Source: Gordonia sp049847105
Lineage (GTDB): Bacteria; Actinomycetota; Actinomycetes; Mycobacteriales; Mycobacteriaceae
NCBI RefSeq assembly: GCF_049847105.1
Contig: NZ_JBNCNS010000002.1
Location: 930,001 to 994,000 of the forward strand
Direction: 5' to 3'
DNA length: 64,000 nucleotides
The notes under the pieces are model-generated. The model was not told the origin of the DNA and searched no databases. It saw nothing but the letters and a program-made list of their open reading frames with translations. The translations under genes were made by a program, and so were the position numbers. Below, in pieces: positions 25,314 to 34,333 of this stretch; the first letter of the stretch is position 1; every line of letters begins with the position of its first letter.

Positions 25314-27757
25314 GCCGTCTTACGCAGGACCAGGACCGATCGGGCACCGACGGTCACGGTCGTCTCGGCCGCGGCGGTGAGGTCGGTCGCGCCGGTGGCG
25401 TGGGTGGTGTCGAGTTCGCCGCTCCACTCGAGGCCCCACGACGGCGGTGGCAGGTGGAAGTCGATGTCGCCGTCGTGCGCGTTGAAGCAGACGAGGAAGC
25501 TGTCGTCGACGACCTTCTCGCCGAGTTCGTTCTTCTCCTCGATGCCGTCGCCGTTGAGGAACACCGCCAGGCTCTTGCCGAACCCGCTGTCCCAGTCCTC
25601 GGCGGTCATTGCCTGACCGGCCGGCGTCAGCCAGACGATGTCGAGGGCCTGATCGCCCCAGCGAATCGGCTTGCCGGCGAAGAACCTTCGGCGCCGCAGC
25701 ACAGGGTGGTCGTGGCGCAGCGCGATGGCCCGGCGGGTGAAGTCGAGCAGGTCGGCGTTCTTCTCGGCGAGCGACCAGTCCATCCACGAGAGTTCGGAGT
25801 CCTGGCAGTAGACGTTGTTGTTGCCCTGTTGCGTCCGGCCCATCTCGTCACCGTGCGCCAGCATGGGCGTGCCCTGCGAGAGGAACAGGGTGGCCAGGAT
25901 GTTGCGCTGCTGCTGTGCGCGGAGGGTGAGGATGTCCGGGTCGTCGGTGGGGCCCTCGACGCCGCAGTTCCAGGATCGGTTGTGACTCTCGCCGTCCCGG
26001 TTGTCCTCGCCGTTGGTGATATTGTGTTTCTCGTTGTAGGACACGAGATCACGCAACGTGAAGCCGTCGTGGGCGATGACGAAGTTGATGCTGGCCAGGG
26101 GGCGGCGGCCGGTTGCCTCGTACAGATCGGACGAACCCGTCAGCCGCGACGCGAACTCTCCGAGGGTGGCCGGTTCGCCTCGCCAGTAGTCCCGGACGGT
26201 GTCGCGGTATTTGCCGTTCCATTCGGTCCACAGCGGCGGGAAGTTGCCGACCTGGTAGCCGCCCTCGCCGACATCCCAGGGCTCCGCGATGAGCTTGACC
26301 TGGCTCACCACCGGATCCTGTTGCACCAGATCGAAGAACGCCGACAGCCGGTCCACGTCATGCAGCTCACGGGCGAGGGTGGAAGCGAGGTCGAAACGGA
26401 AGCCGTCCACATGCATCTCGAGTACCCAGTACCGCAGCGAATCCATGATCAGCTGCAGCGTGTGCGGGTGGCGCCCGTTGAGGCTGTTCCCGGTTCCCGT
26501 GTAATCCATGTACATCTCGGGGTTGCCGTCGACGAGCCGGTAGTAGGCCGCGTTGTCGATCCCGCGGAACGATACCGTCGGGCCGAGATGGTTGCCCTCG
26601 GCCGTGTGGTTGTAGACCACGTCGAGGATCACCTCGATGTCCGCCTTGTGGAATGCGCGGACCATCGCCTTGAACTCGGTGACCGCGCTTGCCGGCTGAT
26701 CGGCCTTTGACGCATATTCGACGTGGGGTGCGAGGAACCCGAAGGTGTTGTACCCCCAGTAGTTCCGGAGGCCCTTGTCGTGCAGGACGAAATCCTGCAT
26801 GAACTGGTGGACCGGCATGAGCTCGATCGCGGTGACCCCCAGTGACTGCAGATGATCGATGATCACGGGGTGACACAGCCCCGCATACGTTCCGCGCAGA
26901 TGTTCCGGAACATCCGGATGAGTGGCGGTCATCCCCTTCACGTGGGCCTCGTAGATGACCGTCTGGTGATACGGCCGGCGCGGCGATCGGTCGCTCTGCC
27001 AGTCGAAATACGGATTGATCACCACGGAGACCATGGAGTGGCCCAGCGAGTCGAGTTGCGGCATGTCGGTCGGCGCGCGGGTGGTGAGGGTCAGCGACGA
27101 CTCGGTGTCGGCGACCGATTCGGCCGCAGTCTCGGTGTCGTCGGTGTCGGTGTCCGGTGTTCTGGTGGGCCCGGTCGCGGAATCGCCGCGCGGCGCCGTG
27201 ACGGTGCCGCCGGCCGTCGAGTCGACGTCTGCTTGGGCGGTCCCGTCGTCGGCGGACACCTCCGCCGACTCTTCGTCGACCATGGGGTACGAGAACAGCG
27301 ACGCATCCCCGTCGAACTCGCCGTGGAACGCCTTCCCATAAGGGTCGAGCAGCAGCTTGCTCGGATCGCAGCGGAGGCCTTGCACGGGATCGTAGGGACC
27401 GTGCACCCGGAAGCCGTAGAACTGACCCGGTCCGACGTTGGGGAGGTAGCAGTGCCAGCAGTATCCGTCGACCTCCTCCAGGCGGATCCGACGTTCCGTC
27501 CCGGCGTCGTCGACGAGACACAGATCGACCGCGGTCGCGACCTCGGAGAACAACGAAAAGTTGGTCCCCACACCGTCATACGTCGCGCCGAGCGGATACG
27601 CGCTGCCCGGCCAGACGATGAAGGGTTCCCGGTCGTCCGGTGGTGCCGCGAAGTCGAACGGATCGGGAACGTTGGTGACCTCCGCGGACTGGGCGGGGGG
27701 CGAACCTCCGGCATCGGGGGCCGGTGACTCAGTCACTGCGACCTTCGGCGATTCCAT
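25310..27757 (-). CDS. treX: glycogen debranching enzyme (isoamylase type)
   Basis: TreX/GlgX cleaves alpha-1,6 branches of glycogen and gives linear dextrins to TreY. The 815-residue protein has an N-terminal CBM48-like domain (about 45-150), a GH13 barrel with DVVYNHTAEG, the nucleophile in DGFRFDLAS and the acid/base in LIAEPWDVG, and a C-terminal beta domain. Residues about 160-232 are an acidic Thr/Ser/Asp-rich stretch between SYPM and DSLGHSM that is absent from typical members; together with a long N-terminus it explains the extra length. The ATG is leaderless-type (TAGTGT six bases before). Confidence 0.93.
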   Translation of the reverse strand: MESPKVAVTESPAPDAGGSPPAQSAEVTNVPDPFDFAAPPDDREPFIVWPGSAYPLGATYDGVGTNFSLFSEVATAVDLCLVDDAGTERRIRLEEVDGYCWHCYLPNVGPGQFYGFRVHGPYDPVQGLRCDPSKLLLDPYGKAFHGEFDGDASLFSYPMVDEESAEVSADDGTAQADVDSTAGGTVTAPRGDSATGPTRTPDTDTDDTETAAESVADTESSLTLTTRAPTDMPQLDSLGHSMVSVVINPYFDWQSDRSPRRPYHQTVIYEAHVKGMTATHPDVPEHLRGTYAGLCHPVIIDHLQSLGVTAIELMPVHQFMQDFVLHDKGLRNYWGYNTFGFLAPHVEYASKADQPASAVTEFKAMVRAFHKADIEVILDVVYNHTAEGNHLGPTVSFRGIDNAAYYRLVDGNPEMYMDYTGTGNSLNGRHPHTLQLIMDSLRYWVLEMHVDGFRFDLASTLARELHDVDRLSAFFDLVQQDPVVSQVKLIAEPWDVGEGGYQVGNFPPLWTEWNGKYRDTVRDYWRGEPATLGEFASRLTGSSDLYEATGRRPLASINFVIAHDGFTLRDLVSYNEKHNITNGEDNRDGESHNRSWNCGVEGPTDDPDILTLRAQQQRNILATLFLSQGTPMLAHGDEMGRTQQGNNNVYCQDSELSWMDWSLAEKNADLLDFTRRAIALRHDHPVLRRRRFFAGKPIRWGDQALDIVWLTPAGQAMTAEDWDSGFGKSLAVFLNGDGIEEKNELGEKVVDDSFLVCFNAHDGDIDFHLPPPSWGLEWSGELDTTHATGATDLTAAAETTVTVGARSVLVLRKTA

Positions 27758-27769
27758 GAGACGACACTA
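27758..27769 (-). promoter_or_regulatory. leaderless -10 element of treX
   Basis: TAGTGT on the minus strand (27769-27764), six bases, then ATG at 27757. It should drive treX-treY. Confidence 0.5.
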
Positions 27770-27840
27770 GCCGTCAACGGCCCCGGGTTCATCTCGGAGA
27801 GCACGCCTACGATGTGTGACCGTCGACGTCACACAGCGTC

Positions 27841-27904
27841 AACGGGCGAGGGGGTCAACGGGCGAGGGGGTCAACGGGCGAGGGGGTCAACGGGCGAGGG
27901 GGTC
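27841..27904. repeat. 16-bp tandem repeat, four units
   Basis: Four identical 16-base units (AACGGGCGAGGGGGTC) lie directly at the 3' end of the acyltransferase gene. The last unit overlaps its stop codon. They fill the spacer to treX. Confidence 0.92.
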
Positions 27905-30098
27905 ACCGGGGCGACTGGCCCGTCCACGGTGCCGCTGCCGCCATCTGTCGGCCCAACTCATCGGTCAGGCTGCGGACAAAGGTCGCGCTGAGATGATGCC
28001 AGTCCTTGTAGACGACCACGTTGCCGACGATCGCTGGGCACAACTCCGGATCGCAGACCCCGTTGGAGAGGTCGAGAGCGTGGAACATCGGCCTGGTCGC
28101 CGACAACGCCTTCGCCGGGTCCTCGGGAGCCAGCGCTGCGGCCCGTCGAGTCGCGCAACTCGTGGCCGACCCGCCGTCGGCGAGACACGTCGGCGTGTCG
28201 ATCAGACCCGCGGCGTTGTGTGGCCAGGGCGTATCGCGGATACCGAACACCTGGATGCCCGCGGCGATGAAATCGTCGAAGATCGGCGTGTATGTCGGGG
28301 GCACCCAGTCGCCGGGCTCGTAGTCGCGGGGCCGGGTCGAGTTGGTGAAGATAGCGTCCGGCTTGTCCGCGATGACCTTTTTCTGGACTCGCATCACCCA
28401 GTCGTGGCACTGCGGATACGGCACGCCGTTCTGTTTGGGGACGAGCTCGGTCGACATCGGACAACCCATCTTGAGGTACGTGGTCACCTTGAAGTGGTTG
28501 CGTTGTCCGAGCAGGTTCAGTGCGCTGATCCACATCTCGGCGTGCGATCCGCCGATCAGTGCGATCGTCTTGGTCGCGTTCGGGTCGCCGTACACACCGA
28601 CGTGGATGTCGGGGTCCTCGAAGCTGCTCATGTAGCCGTCGGTGGAGGTCTCTGGGAAGTCCTTGGTGACCAGCAACGGCGACGGCTGCGGATCCAGTGC
28701 GGGCACGGGCAGGCCGTTGAGAAGTGCACGGCCACCGGGATACAGGCTCGGATCGAGGTTCTTGGTGTCCACCACCATGGTCGAGACGTGCCGATCCCAG
28801 ACCTTGATGCCGACCCCGGTCACCAGGGTTGCGATCACCAGGACCGACGTCAGCGCCGAGGTGTAGGTCAGCCAGCGGGTGCGCCCGTCATGGCGGGCGT
28901 GCGCCAGCCGCGACCGGCCGCCACCGCGTAACGGATCCTCGATGTATCGCTTGGTGAGCCAGGCGAGCGTGATCGAGACCGCGAGCAGCCCCACACCCTC
29001 GAGCACCGAGGCGTGGTCCTTGCCCCGCCAGGTCAGGTAGAAGATGAGCAGGGGCCAGTGCCAGAGATAGAGGGCGTAGGCGATGGTGCCCAGCCAGACC
29101 GGCCACCGGCTGGCCAGCATCCGGTTGACCGGCGGTAGAGCCTGCGGCTCGGAGACGCCCGGCCGCGGACGCTCCAGGGCAGTGGCGCCGGCCCAGATGA
29201 TCAGGAGTGTCGAGCCCACCGGGATCAGCGCCCACGGCCCCGGATAGGAGTCGACCCCGTCGATCCACCAGCCGCAGGTGACGATCAGGGCGAGGGCCAC
29301 GACTGCGGCCGCCGTACGGATCCAGCGCGGGACGCGCCAGTTGGGCAACCAGATCGCGAGCAGGCCGCCGGTCAGCGGCTCCCACAGCCGGGAGAGGGTG
29401 TCGTAGTAGTTGAACTGCTGGTTGACCCCCATCCGCATGTGGGCCCAGTAGAACGACACGGCGGCGACCGCGAGGATGGCGATACCGACGACCGCCCGGA
29501 TCACCTGCGGGTTCGCCAACGGCGCGAGGGCCTTCGCGAAGAGCTTGAGCAGTGCGGCGAATGCGAGTGCGACGACCACGGTGACGACAAAGAACTGACC
29601 CTGCACCGACATCGACCAGATGTGCTGGAGGGGGCTGTTGGCCGAGCTCGCCGCGAGGTAGTCCTGGGAATTGAACGCCAGATGCCAGTTCTGATAGTAC
29701 AACGCACTCGCGATCAGCTCGCGGCCGATGCTGACCCAGCGGGTCTCGGGTATCACGATGACGGTGAGCACAGCCACCGCGATCAGCACGGTGAACAGGG
29801 CGGGCAGAAGGCGGCGCAGGAGGCGCTTCAGGCGCGGCCACGGATCGATCGTGTCACGGAAGGTGACGTGCGGCGCCTGACTGTGGATCGCGTGGCGCAG
29901 CAGCGAACCGATGAAGAAGTACCCCGACAGTGCGAGAAAGACGTCCACGCCGCCCGAGACCCGGCCGAACCAGATGTGGAAGCAGGCGACGAGTGCGATC
30001 GCGATACCGCGCAGACCATCGAGGTCGGTGCGATACGCGGGCACGTTTCCGGCCTGCGCCGGCGTCGCCGGCGCGGCTGCGTGGGTCGGGGCTGCCAC
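27903..30098 (-). CDS. acyltransferase family 3 protein with C-terminal SGNH domain (OafA-like)
   Basis: The protein has 731 residues. The N-terminal half has about ten membrane segments and starts with YRTDLDGLRGIAIALVACFH, the acyltransferase-3 signature. The C-terminal half (about 450-731) is an extracytoplasmic SGNH domain with GGSHAEM (nucleophile Ser) and DWHHLS (Asp/His of the triad). Such two-part proteins transfer acetyl or other acyl groups to surface glycans. An orthologue (Rv1565c) occupies the same place between treX and bioA in M. tuberculosis. The start is GTG. The acceptor is unknown. Confidence 0.88.
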   Translation of the reverse strand: MAAPTHAAAPATPAQAGNVPAYRTDLDGLRGIAIALVACFHIWFGRVSGGVDVFLALSGYFFIGSLLRHAIHSQAPHVTFRDTIDPWPRLKRLLRRLLPALFTVLIAVAVLTVIVIPETRWVSIGRELIASALYYQNWHLAFNSQDYLAASSANSPLQHIWSMSVQGQFFVVTVVVALAFAALLKLFAKALAPLANPQVIRAVVGIAILAVAAVSFYWAHMRMGVNQQFNYYDTLSRLWEPLTGGLLAIWLPNWRVPRWIRTAAAVVALALIVTCGWWIDGVDSYPGPWALIPVGSTLLIIWAGATALERPRPGVSEPQALPPVNRMLASRWPVWLGTIAYALYLWHWPLLIFYLTWRGKDHASVLEGVGLLAVSITLAWLTKRYIEDPLRGGGRSRLAHARHDGRTRWLTYTSALTSVLVIATLVTGVGIKVWDRHVSTMVVDTKNLDPSLYPGGRALLNGLPVPALDPQPSPLLVTKDFPETSTDGYMSSFEDPDIHVGVYGDPNATKTIALIGGSHAEMWISALNLLGQRNHFKVTTYLKMGCPMSTELVPKQNGVPYPQCHDWVMRVQKKVIADKPDAIFTNSTRPRDYEPGDWVPPTYTPIFDDFIAAGIQVFGIRDTPWPHNAAGLIDTPTCLADGGSATSCATRRAAALAPEDPAKALSATRPMFHALDLSNGVCDPELCPAIVGNVVVYKDWHHLSATFVRSLTDELGRQMAAAAPWTGQSPR

Positions 30099-30262
30099 TA
30101 CCTGGGTACGTCTTCCTGTCTCGACGTCGCGTTCGGCGAACCGAACCCGACGGCTGGGTGGGTGTGCCAGAGGCGGGTATCGGGAAGCAATCTACATGTC
30201 CAAGCTGTGATATCCCGCTTCGGTCCGCTTCGACACGCCTACGGTGACACCCCCGCTGACCT

Positions 30263-30859
30263 TTACTTTTCTTTACTTTCGGCCGAGGCGGGGGACGCGG
30301 ACACGGCCAGGGCGCGCAGTCGCGCGCCGTCGAGGATCACGCTCAGGCCGTCGGTGAACTCGGCGGTGAAGTCCCGGTCCGACGGCTCGATCACCTGGAG
30401 GCGTTCCATCTGGGCACGTGTCTGCTCCTCGATGGTGAGTCCGATGACCAGCTGACACACCGCGGTCGCGACGGCCCGGGCGTCCCGTTCACTCAGCCCG
30501 CCGTCGCGTGCCACCGTGGTCAGGTCGATGGCGATCGACTTCGGCGACAGTCCGCTGGCCCAGCTCGACGACACCACCTCGGCGCTGTCGGGCACCGACA
30601 GCAGCGCGGCGCGCATCCCGGTCGCCAGGAATGCCAGCTTCTCATCCCACGGGAGCGACCCCGGCGCAGTGCGCACCTCGCCGAGGATGTCGTCGGACAG
30701 GGCGGCGAGCAGCGTCTGCTTGTTGGGGAAATGCCAGTACAGCGCGTTCGGGCGGACACCGAGGTCCGCGGCTAGTCGTCGCATCGAGAGGTCGGCGAGG
30801 CTGTGGTCGGTGAGGATGTCCCGAGCCGCTCGCAGGACGTCGGCCCGATTGTTGCTCAC
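30263..30859 (-). CDS. TetR-family regulator, probable biotin repressor
   Basis: This 198-residue protein has an N-terminal TetR helix-turn-helix (about 8-52, LSMRRLAADLGVRPNALYWHF) and a ligand domain. It is divergent from bioA. Two near-palindromes in the shared spacer suggest that it represses the bio genes, like BioQ in Corynebacterium and Mycobacterium smegmatis. This is inferred from position and sites; similarity to BioQ itself was not tested. The GTG start has TACCCT six bases before it. Its last codons lie in an odd repeat, CTTTACTTT-TCTTTACTTT, which gives the tail SKEK. Confidence 0.78.
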   Translation of the reverse strand: MSNNRADVLRAARDILTDHSLADLSMRRLAADLGVRPNALYWHFPNKQTLLAALSDDILGEVRTAPGSLPWDEKLAFLATGMRAALLSVPDSAEVVSSSWASGLSPKSIAIDLTTVARDGGLSERDARAVATAVCQLVIGLTIEEQTRAQMERLQVIEPSDRDFTAEFTDGLSVILDGARLRALAVSASPASAESKEK

Positions 30860-30871
30860 CCGCTCAGGGTA
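30860..30871 (-). promoter_or_regulatory. leaderless -10 element of the TetR gene
   Basis: TACCCT on the minus strand (30871-30866), six bases, then GTG at 30859. Confidence 0.45.
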
Positions 30872-30900
30872 ATGGGCGCGAGTACCCGACGACGCGCGGC

Positions 30901-30935
30901 CTGTACAGCGTCCAGGAAGCCTGTACAGTGTCCAG
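30901..30935. promoter_or_regulatory. double operator between tetR and bioA
   Basis: Two 15-bp near-palindromes, CTGTACAGCGTCCAG (30901-30915) and CTGTACAGTGTCCAG (30921-30935), are exactly 20 bp apart, so on the same face of the helix. The second contains TACAGT, a good -10 box for bioA. A TetR dimer pair bound here would block bioA transcription. Confidence 0.7.
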
Positions 30936-30984
30936 GACGCCGTCAGCCCGAACGACGTCTCTCCCGATCTCGAAGGACATCGCT

Positions 30985-32304
30985 GTGGACGAGGCCACCA
31001 TCAGTCGTATCGATGCCGAGCATGTCTGGCATCCCTATGGCGCGATGCCGGCGACGGGGGTCGACCTGTCGCAGCCACCGCCACTGGTGGTGCGGGGCGC
31101 GGGGGGTGTCCGGCTCGAGCTGGGAGACGGGCGCAGCGTCGTCGACGGGATGAGCTCGTGGTGGGCGGCGATTCACGGCTACCGCCATCCGGTGCTGGAC
31201 GACGCGGTGACCCGTCAGCTCGGGATGATGTCACACGTGATGTTCGGCGGTCTGACCCATGAACCCGCCGCCCGACTGGCACAGGTGCTCGCGTCGATCA
31301 CCCCCGAGCCGCTCCAGAAGGTCTTCTTCTGCGACTCGGGTTCGGTGTCGGTGGAGGTGGCGGTCAAGATGGCGCTGCAGTACTGGCGCAGTCGCGGTCA
31401 CGGGGAGCGGACCCGACTGCTCACGTGGCGCGGCGGCTACCACGGCGACACCTTCACGCCGATGAGCGTCTGCGATCCCGACGGCGGGATGCACTCGATG
31501 TGGCACGACGTCCTCACCGAACAGGTCTTTGTGCCCGCGCCGCCTACGGCGTTCGACGACGACTACGTCGGCATTCTCGAATCCGCGGTCGAACGGCATC
31601 GTGACCGGCTGGCGGCCGTCATCGTGGAACCGGTCGTGCAGGGTGCGGGCGGGATGCGGTTCCACGATCCGCGGTACCTGGGCGAACTGCGCCGCATCTG
31701 CGACCGTGCCGGCGTCCTGCTGATCTTCGATGAGATCGCGACCGGATTCGGCCGCACCGGGGAACTGTTCGCGGCCGATCATGCGGGGGTGGCCCCGGAC
31801 ATCATGTGTCTCGGCAAGGCGCTGACGGGCGGATACCTGACCCTGGCGGCCACCTTGTGTACGGCTGAGATCGCCGCGGTCATCAGCGCCGGGGAAGCGG
31901 GCGGGCTCGCGCACGGGCCGACCTTCATGGCGAATCCGCTGGCGTGTGCCGTGGCGGTCGCCTCGGTCGAACTGTTGCTCGATTCCCCGTGGCGGCAACG
32001 GGTGCACGGCATCGAGAGCCGGTTGCGGTCGGGGCTGGCCGACCTCGAGGGTCATGCGGGGATCGTCGATGTCCGGGTGCGCGGGGCCATCGGGGTCGTC
32101 CAGCTCGACCGTCCGGTGGACGTCGCCGCCGCCACTGCGGCCGCACTCGACGAGGGAGTGTGGGTCCGTCCGTTCCGGGATCTCATCTACGTGATGCCCC
32201 CGTTCGTGTGCACCGACGACGACATCGACACCATCACCCGTGGGTTGCGGGCCGCCGCGAAGGCCTGCCTGTCCACCGATCTCGTCGCGGGCGCCATCCG
32301 ATGA
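30985..32304 (+). CDS. bioA: adenosylmethionine-8-amino-7-oxononanoate aminotransferase
   Basis: BioA makes 7,8-diaminopelargonate (DAPA) from 8-amino-7-oxononanoate (KAPA) with S-adenosylmethionine as amino donor. The 439-residue class III aminotransferase shows HVWHPYGAM near the start, FDEIATGFGRTG with the PLP-binding Asp, and the Schiff-base lysine in CLGKALTGGYL. The frame is open from 30928, but the GTG at 30985 follows AAGGA by seven bases and matches the family N-terminus. It is the first gene of a coupled bioAFDB operon. Confidence 0.95.
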   Translation: MDEATISRIDAEHVWHPYGAMPATGVDLSQPPPLVVRGAGGVRLELGDGRSVVDGMSSWWAAIHGYRHPVLDDAVTRQLGMMSHVMFGGLTHEPAARLAQVLASITPEPLQKVFFCDSGSVSVEVAVKMALQYWRSRGHGERTRLLTWRGGYHGDTFTPMSVCDPDGGMHSMWHDVLTEQVFVPAPPTAFDDDYVGILESAVERHRDRLAAVIVEPVVQGAGGMRFHDPRYLGELRRICDRAGVLLIFDEIATGFGRTGELFAADHAGVAPDIMCLGKALTGGYLTLAATLCTAEIAAVISAGEAGGLAHGPTFMANPLACAVAVASVELLLDSPWRQRVHGIESRLRSGLADLEGHAGIVDVRVRGAIGVVQLDRPVDVAAATAAALDEGVWVRPFRDLIYVMPPFVCTDDDIDTITRGLRAAAKACLSTDLVAGAIR

Positions 32305-33500
32305 CGACCACCGAATTGCCGGATTCCGCGATCACGCCGGTCGTCGATGCCGACGATGCGCTGGCCTGGCTGGCCGACGAGGCCGCGCGTCTGCGCGCCG
32401 CCGGATTGCATCGCGAACCCGTTGTGCGGTCCCCCGATCCGACGATGATCAACCTGGCCTCCAATGACTATCTCGGTCTGTCCGGCCATCCGGCCGTCAT
32501 CGCCGGTGCCCATGCCGCACTCGACACCTGGGGGGCCGGCTCGACCGCGTCGAGGCTCGTCGTCGGGACCACCGAGCTCCATGTCGAACTCGAGGACGAT
32601 CTGGCCGACTTCCTCGGTTTTCCTGCTGCGCTGGCCTTCTCGTCGGGTTATCTCGGCAACGTCGGGGCGATCACGGCGTTGGCGGGCCGGGGCGATCTGA
32701 TCGTCAGCGACACGGGTACGCATGCGTCGCTGATCGACGGATGCCGGTTGTCGCGGGCGCGGGTGGTGGTGACTGATCGTGGTGATCACGCCGCGGTGCG
32801 TGCGGCGCTGCGTGAGCGGACCGAACAACGGGCCCTGGTGGTCACCGATTCGGTGTACAGCATCGACGGCGAGCCGGCACCCGTCGGTGAGTTGTATTCG
32901 GCGGCTCGCGATCACGGCGCCGCCTTGCTCGTCGACGAGGCGCATGCCCTCGGAGTCCGCGGGCCGGGCGGTCGAGGGCTGGTCGCCGAGCTCGGGCTGT
33001 CGGGGGCTCCGGACCTGGTGGTCACCACGGTGCTGTCCAAATCGTTGGGCGCGCAGGGCGGCGTGGTGCTCGGATCGGCGTTGCTGCGTTCCCATCTGAT
33101 CGACCGGGCTCGGACCTTCATCTTCGACACCGGGCTCAATCCGGCGGCGGTGGGGGCGGCACGTGCCGCCCTCGGACTGCTCCGTTCAGATGCGTCGATG
33201 CCGGATCTGCTGCGCACCAACGCGACTCGTCTCGCTGTCGCGATCGGTGCACCCACCCCGGCCGCTGCGGTCATCTCGTTGATCATCGGAGAGCCACAAC
33301 GGGCGGTGGCCGCCGCCGCGATCTGCCGGGATCGCGGCGTCCTCGTCGGCTGTTTCCGCCCGCCGTCGGTGCCCGCGGGCACCTCGCGACTGCGGCTGAC
33401 CGTGCGGGCCGATCTCGACGTGCCGGTGATCGATCAGGTCGCCGACGTCGTGAACGACGCGCTGCGAGAAGTCGGGGCCCGAGAGGTGGGTGTGCGATGA
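32301..33500 (+). CDS. bioF: 8-amino-7-oxononanoate synthase
   Basis: BioF condenses pimeloyl thioester and alanine to KAPA. The 399-residue PLP enzyme of the alpha-oxoamine synthase family has ASNDYLGLSGHP near residue 52, the cofactor region DEAHALGVRGPGGRG, and the Schiff-base lysine in TTVLSKSLGAQGG. ATGA overlap with bioA. Confidence 0.95.
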   Translation: MTTTELPDSAITPVVDADDALAWLADEAARLRAAGLHREPVVRSPDPTMINLASNDYLGLSGHPAVIAGAHAALDTWGAGSTASRLVVGTTELHVELEDDLADFLGFPAALAFSSGYLGNVGAITALAGRGDLIVSDTGTHASLIDGCRLSRARVVVTDRGDHAAVRAALRERTEQRALVVTDSVYSIDGEPAPVGELYSAARDHGAALLVDEAHALGVRGPGGRGLVAELGLSGAPDLVVTTVLSKSLGAQGGVVLGSALLRSHLIDRARTFIFDTGLNPAAVGAARAALGLLRSDASMPDLLRTNATRLAVAIGAPTPAAAVISLIIGEPQRAVAAAAICRDRGVLVGCFRPPSVPAGTSRLRLTVRADLDVPVIDQVADVVNDALREVGAREVGVR

Positions 33501-34333
33501 CCGGACATGTCCTCGCGGTCACCGGCACGTCCACCGACGTCGGCAAGACCATTGTCACGGCAGCGCTGGTCGCGGCCGTCGCGGACGCCGGATTGACTGC
33601 GGCCGTGTGCAAACCGGCACAGACCGGGGTCGCGCCCGGCGAGCCCGGCGACCTTGCCGTGATCGACGAGTTGGCCGGTCCGGTCGCTACGGTGGAATGT
33701 GCGCGCTTTCCCGATCCGCTCGCCCCGGACACGGCCGCCCGGCGAGCCGGGATGGATCAGCTCGATCCCGATGGGATCTCGGCCGCGGTCGCCGCGTTGT
33801 CCGCCGTCCACGACTTCACCCTTGTCGAGGGCGCCGGTGGAATCCTGGTCCGCCTGGCCGACGGACTGACCCTGCTCGATGTCGCGGCGGCCACCGATGC
33901 GGGTGTGCTCGTGGTGGTTCCGCCGGGGCTCGGTGCGCTCAACCATGCCGAGCTCACCGTCGGTGCGATCGTCGCCCGCGGCCTGCGTCCGGCAGGCCTC
34001 GTGGTGGGCTCGTGGCCCGCCGACCCCGATCTCGCGATGACCTGCAACCGCACCGATCTACCGCGCGTCACCGGGGTACCGATCGTCGGCGTGATCCCGG
34101 CGGGCGTGGGGGGCCTCGATCCGGCGGACTTCCGCCGCCGCGCGCCGTCATGGATCGACACCGACTGGCTCCGGCGTGAGAGTGCTCTACCGCCGACAGC
34201 AACCTCCTTTTCGCCGACAGCAACCGAATCCTCGCCGACAGCAACCGGATTCGCGCCGAAAGTAACTGATTTTTCCACGGCGGTACCGTCCGCCCACCCC
34301 GACAGCCAGTCCACCGAAGGAGTCCACTCGTGA
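33497..34333 (+). CDS. bioD: dethiobiotin synthetase with a repetitive C-terminal extension
   Basis: BioD closes the ureido ring from DAPA, CO2 and ATP. The P-loop is GTSTDVGKT near residue 10. The catalytic core ends near residue 225, as usual for the family. The last 50 residues are an extension whose first part has four seven-residue repeats of the type SPTATGF, coded by a 21-bp tandem repeat. The rest is unstructured. ATGA overlap with bioF; the stop codon overlaps the bioB start as GTGA, so the insertion kept the coupling. Confidence 0.93.
   Translation: MTGHVLAVTGTSTDVGKTIVTAALVAAVADAGLTAAVCKPAQTGVAPGEPGDLAVIDELAGPVATVECARFPDPLAPDTAARRAGMDQLDPDGISAAVAALSAVHDFTLVEGAGGILVRLADGLTLLDVAAATDAGVLVVVPPGLGALNHAELTVGAIVARGLRPAGLVVGSWPADPDLAMTCNRTDLPRVTGVPIVGVIPAGVGGLDPADFRRRAPSWIDTDWLRRESALPPTATSFSPTATESSPTATGFAPKVTDFSTAVPSAHPDSQSTEGVHS
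34192..34275. repeat. 21-bp tandem repeat, four units, in the bioD 3' end
   Basis: Four 21-base units with the core GCCGACAGCAACC begin at 34192, 34213, 34234 and 34255; the last is diverged. They are translated in frame as SPTATxF. Unit 3 differs from intergenic unit 4 (7581) at only a few positions. Confidence 0.88.

Noticed and set aside
33490..34179. 229-codon plus-strand frame inside bioD
   Set aside because: It is an Arg-rich shadow in another frame of bioD, which itself has a P-loop and operon overlaps on both sides.
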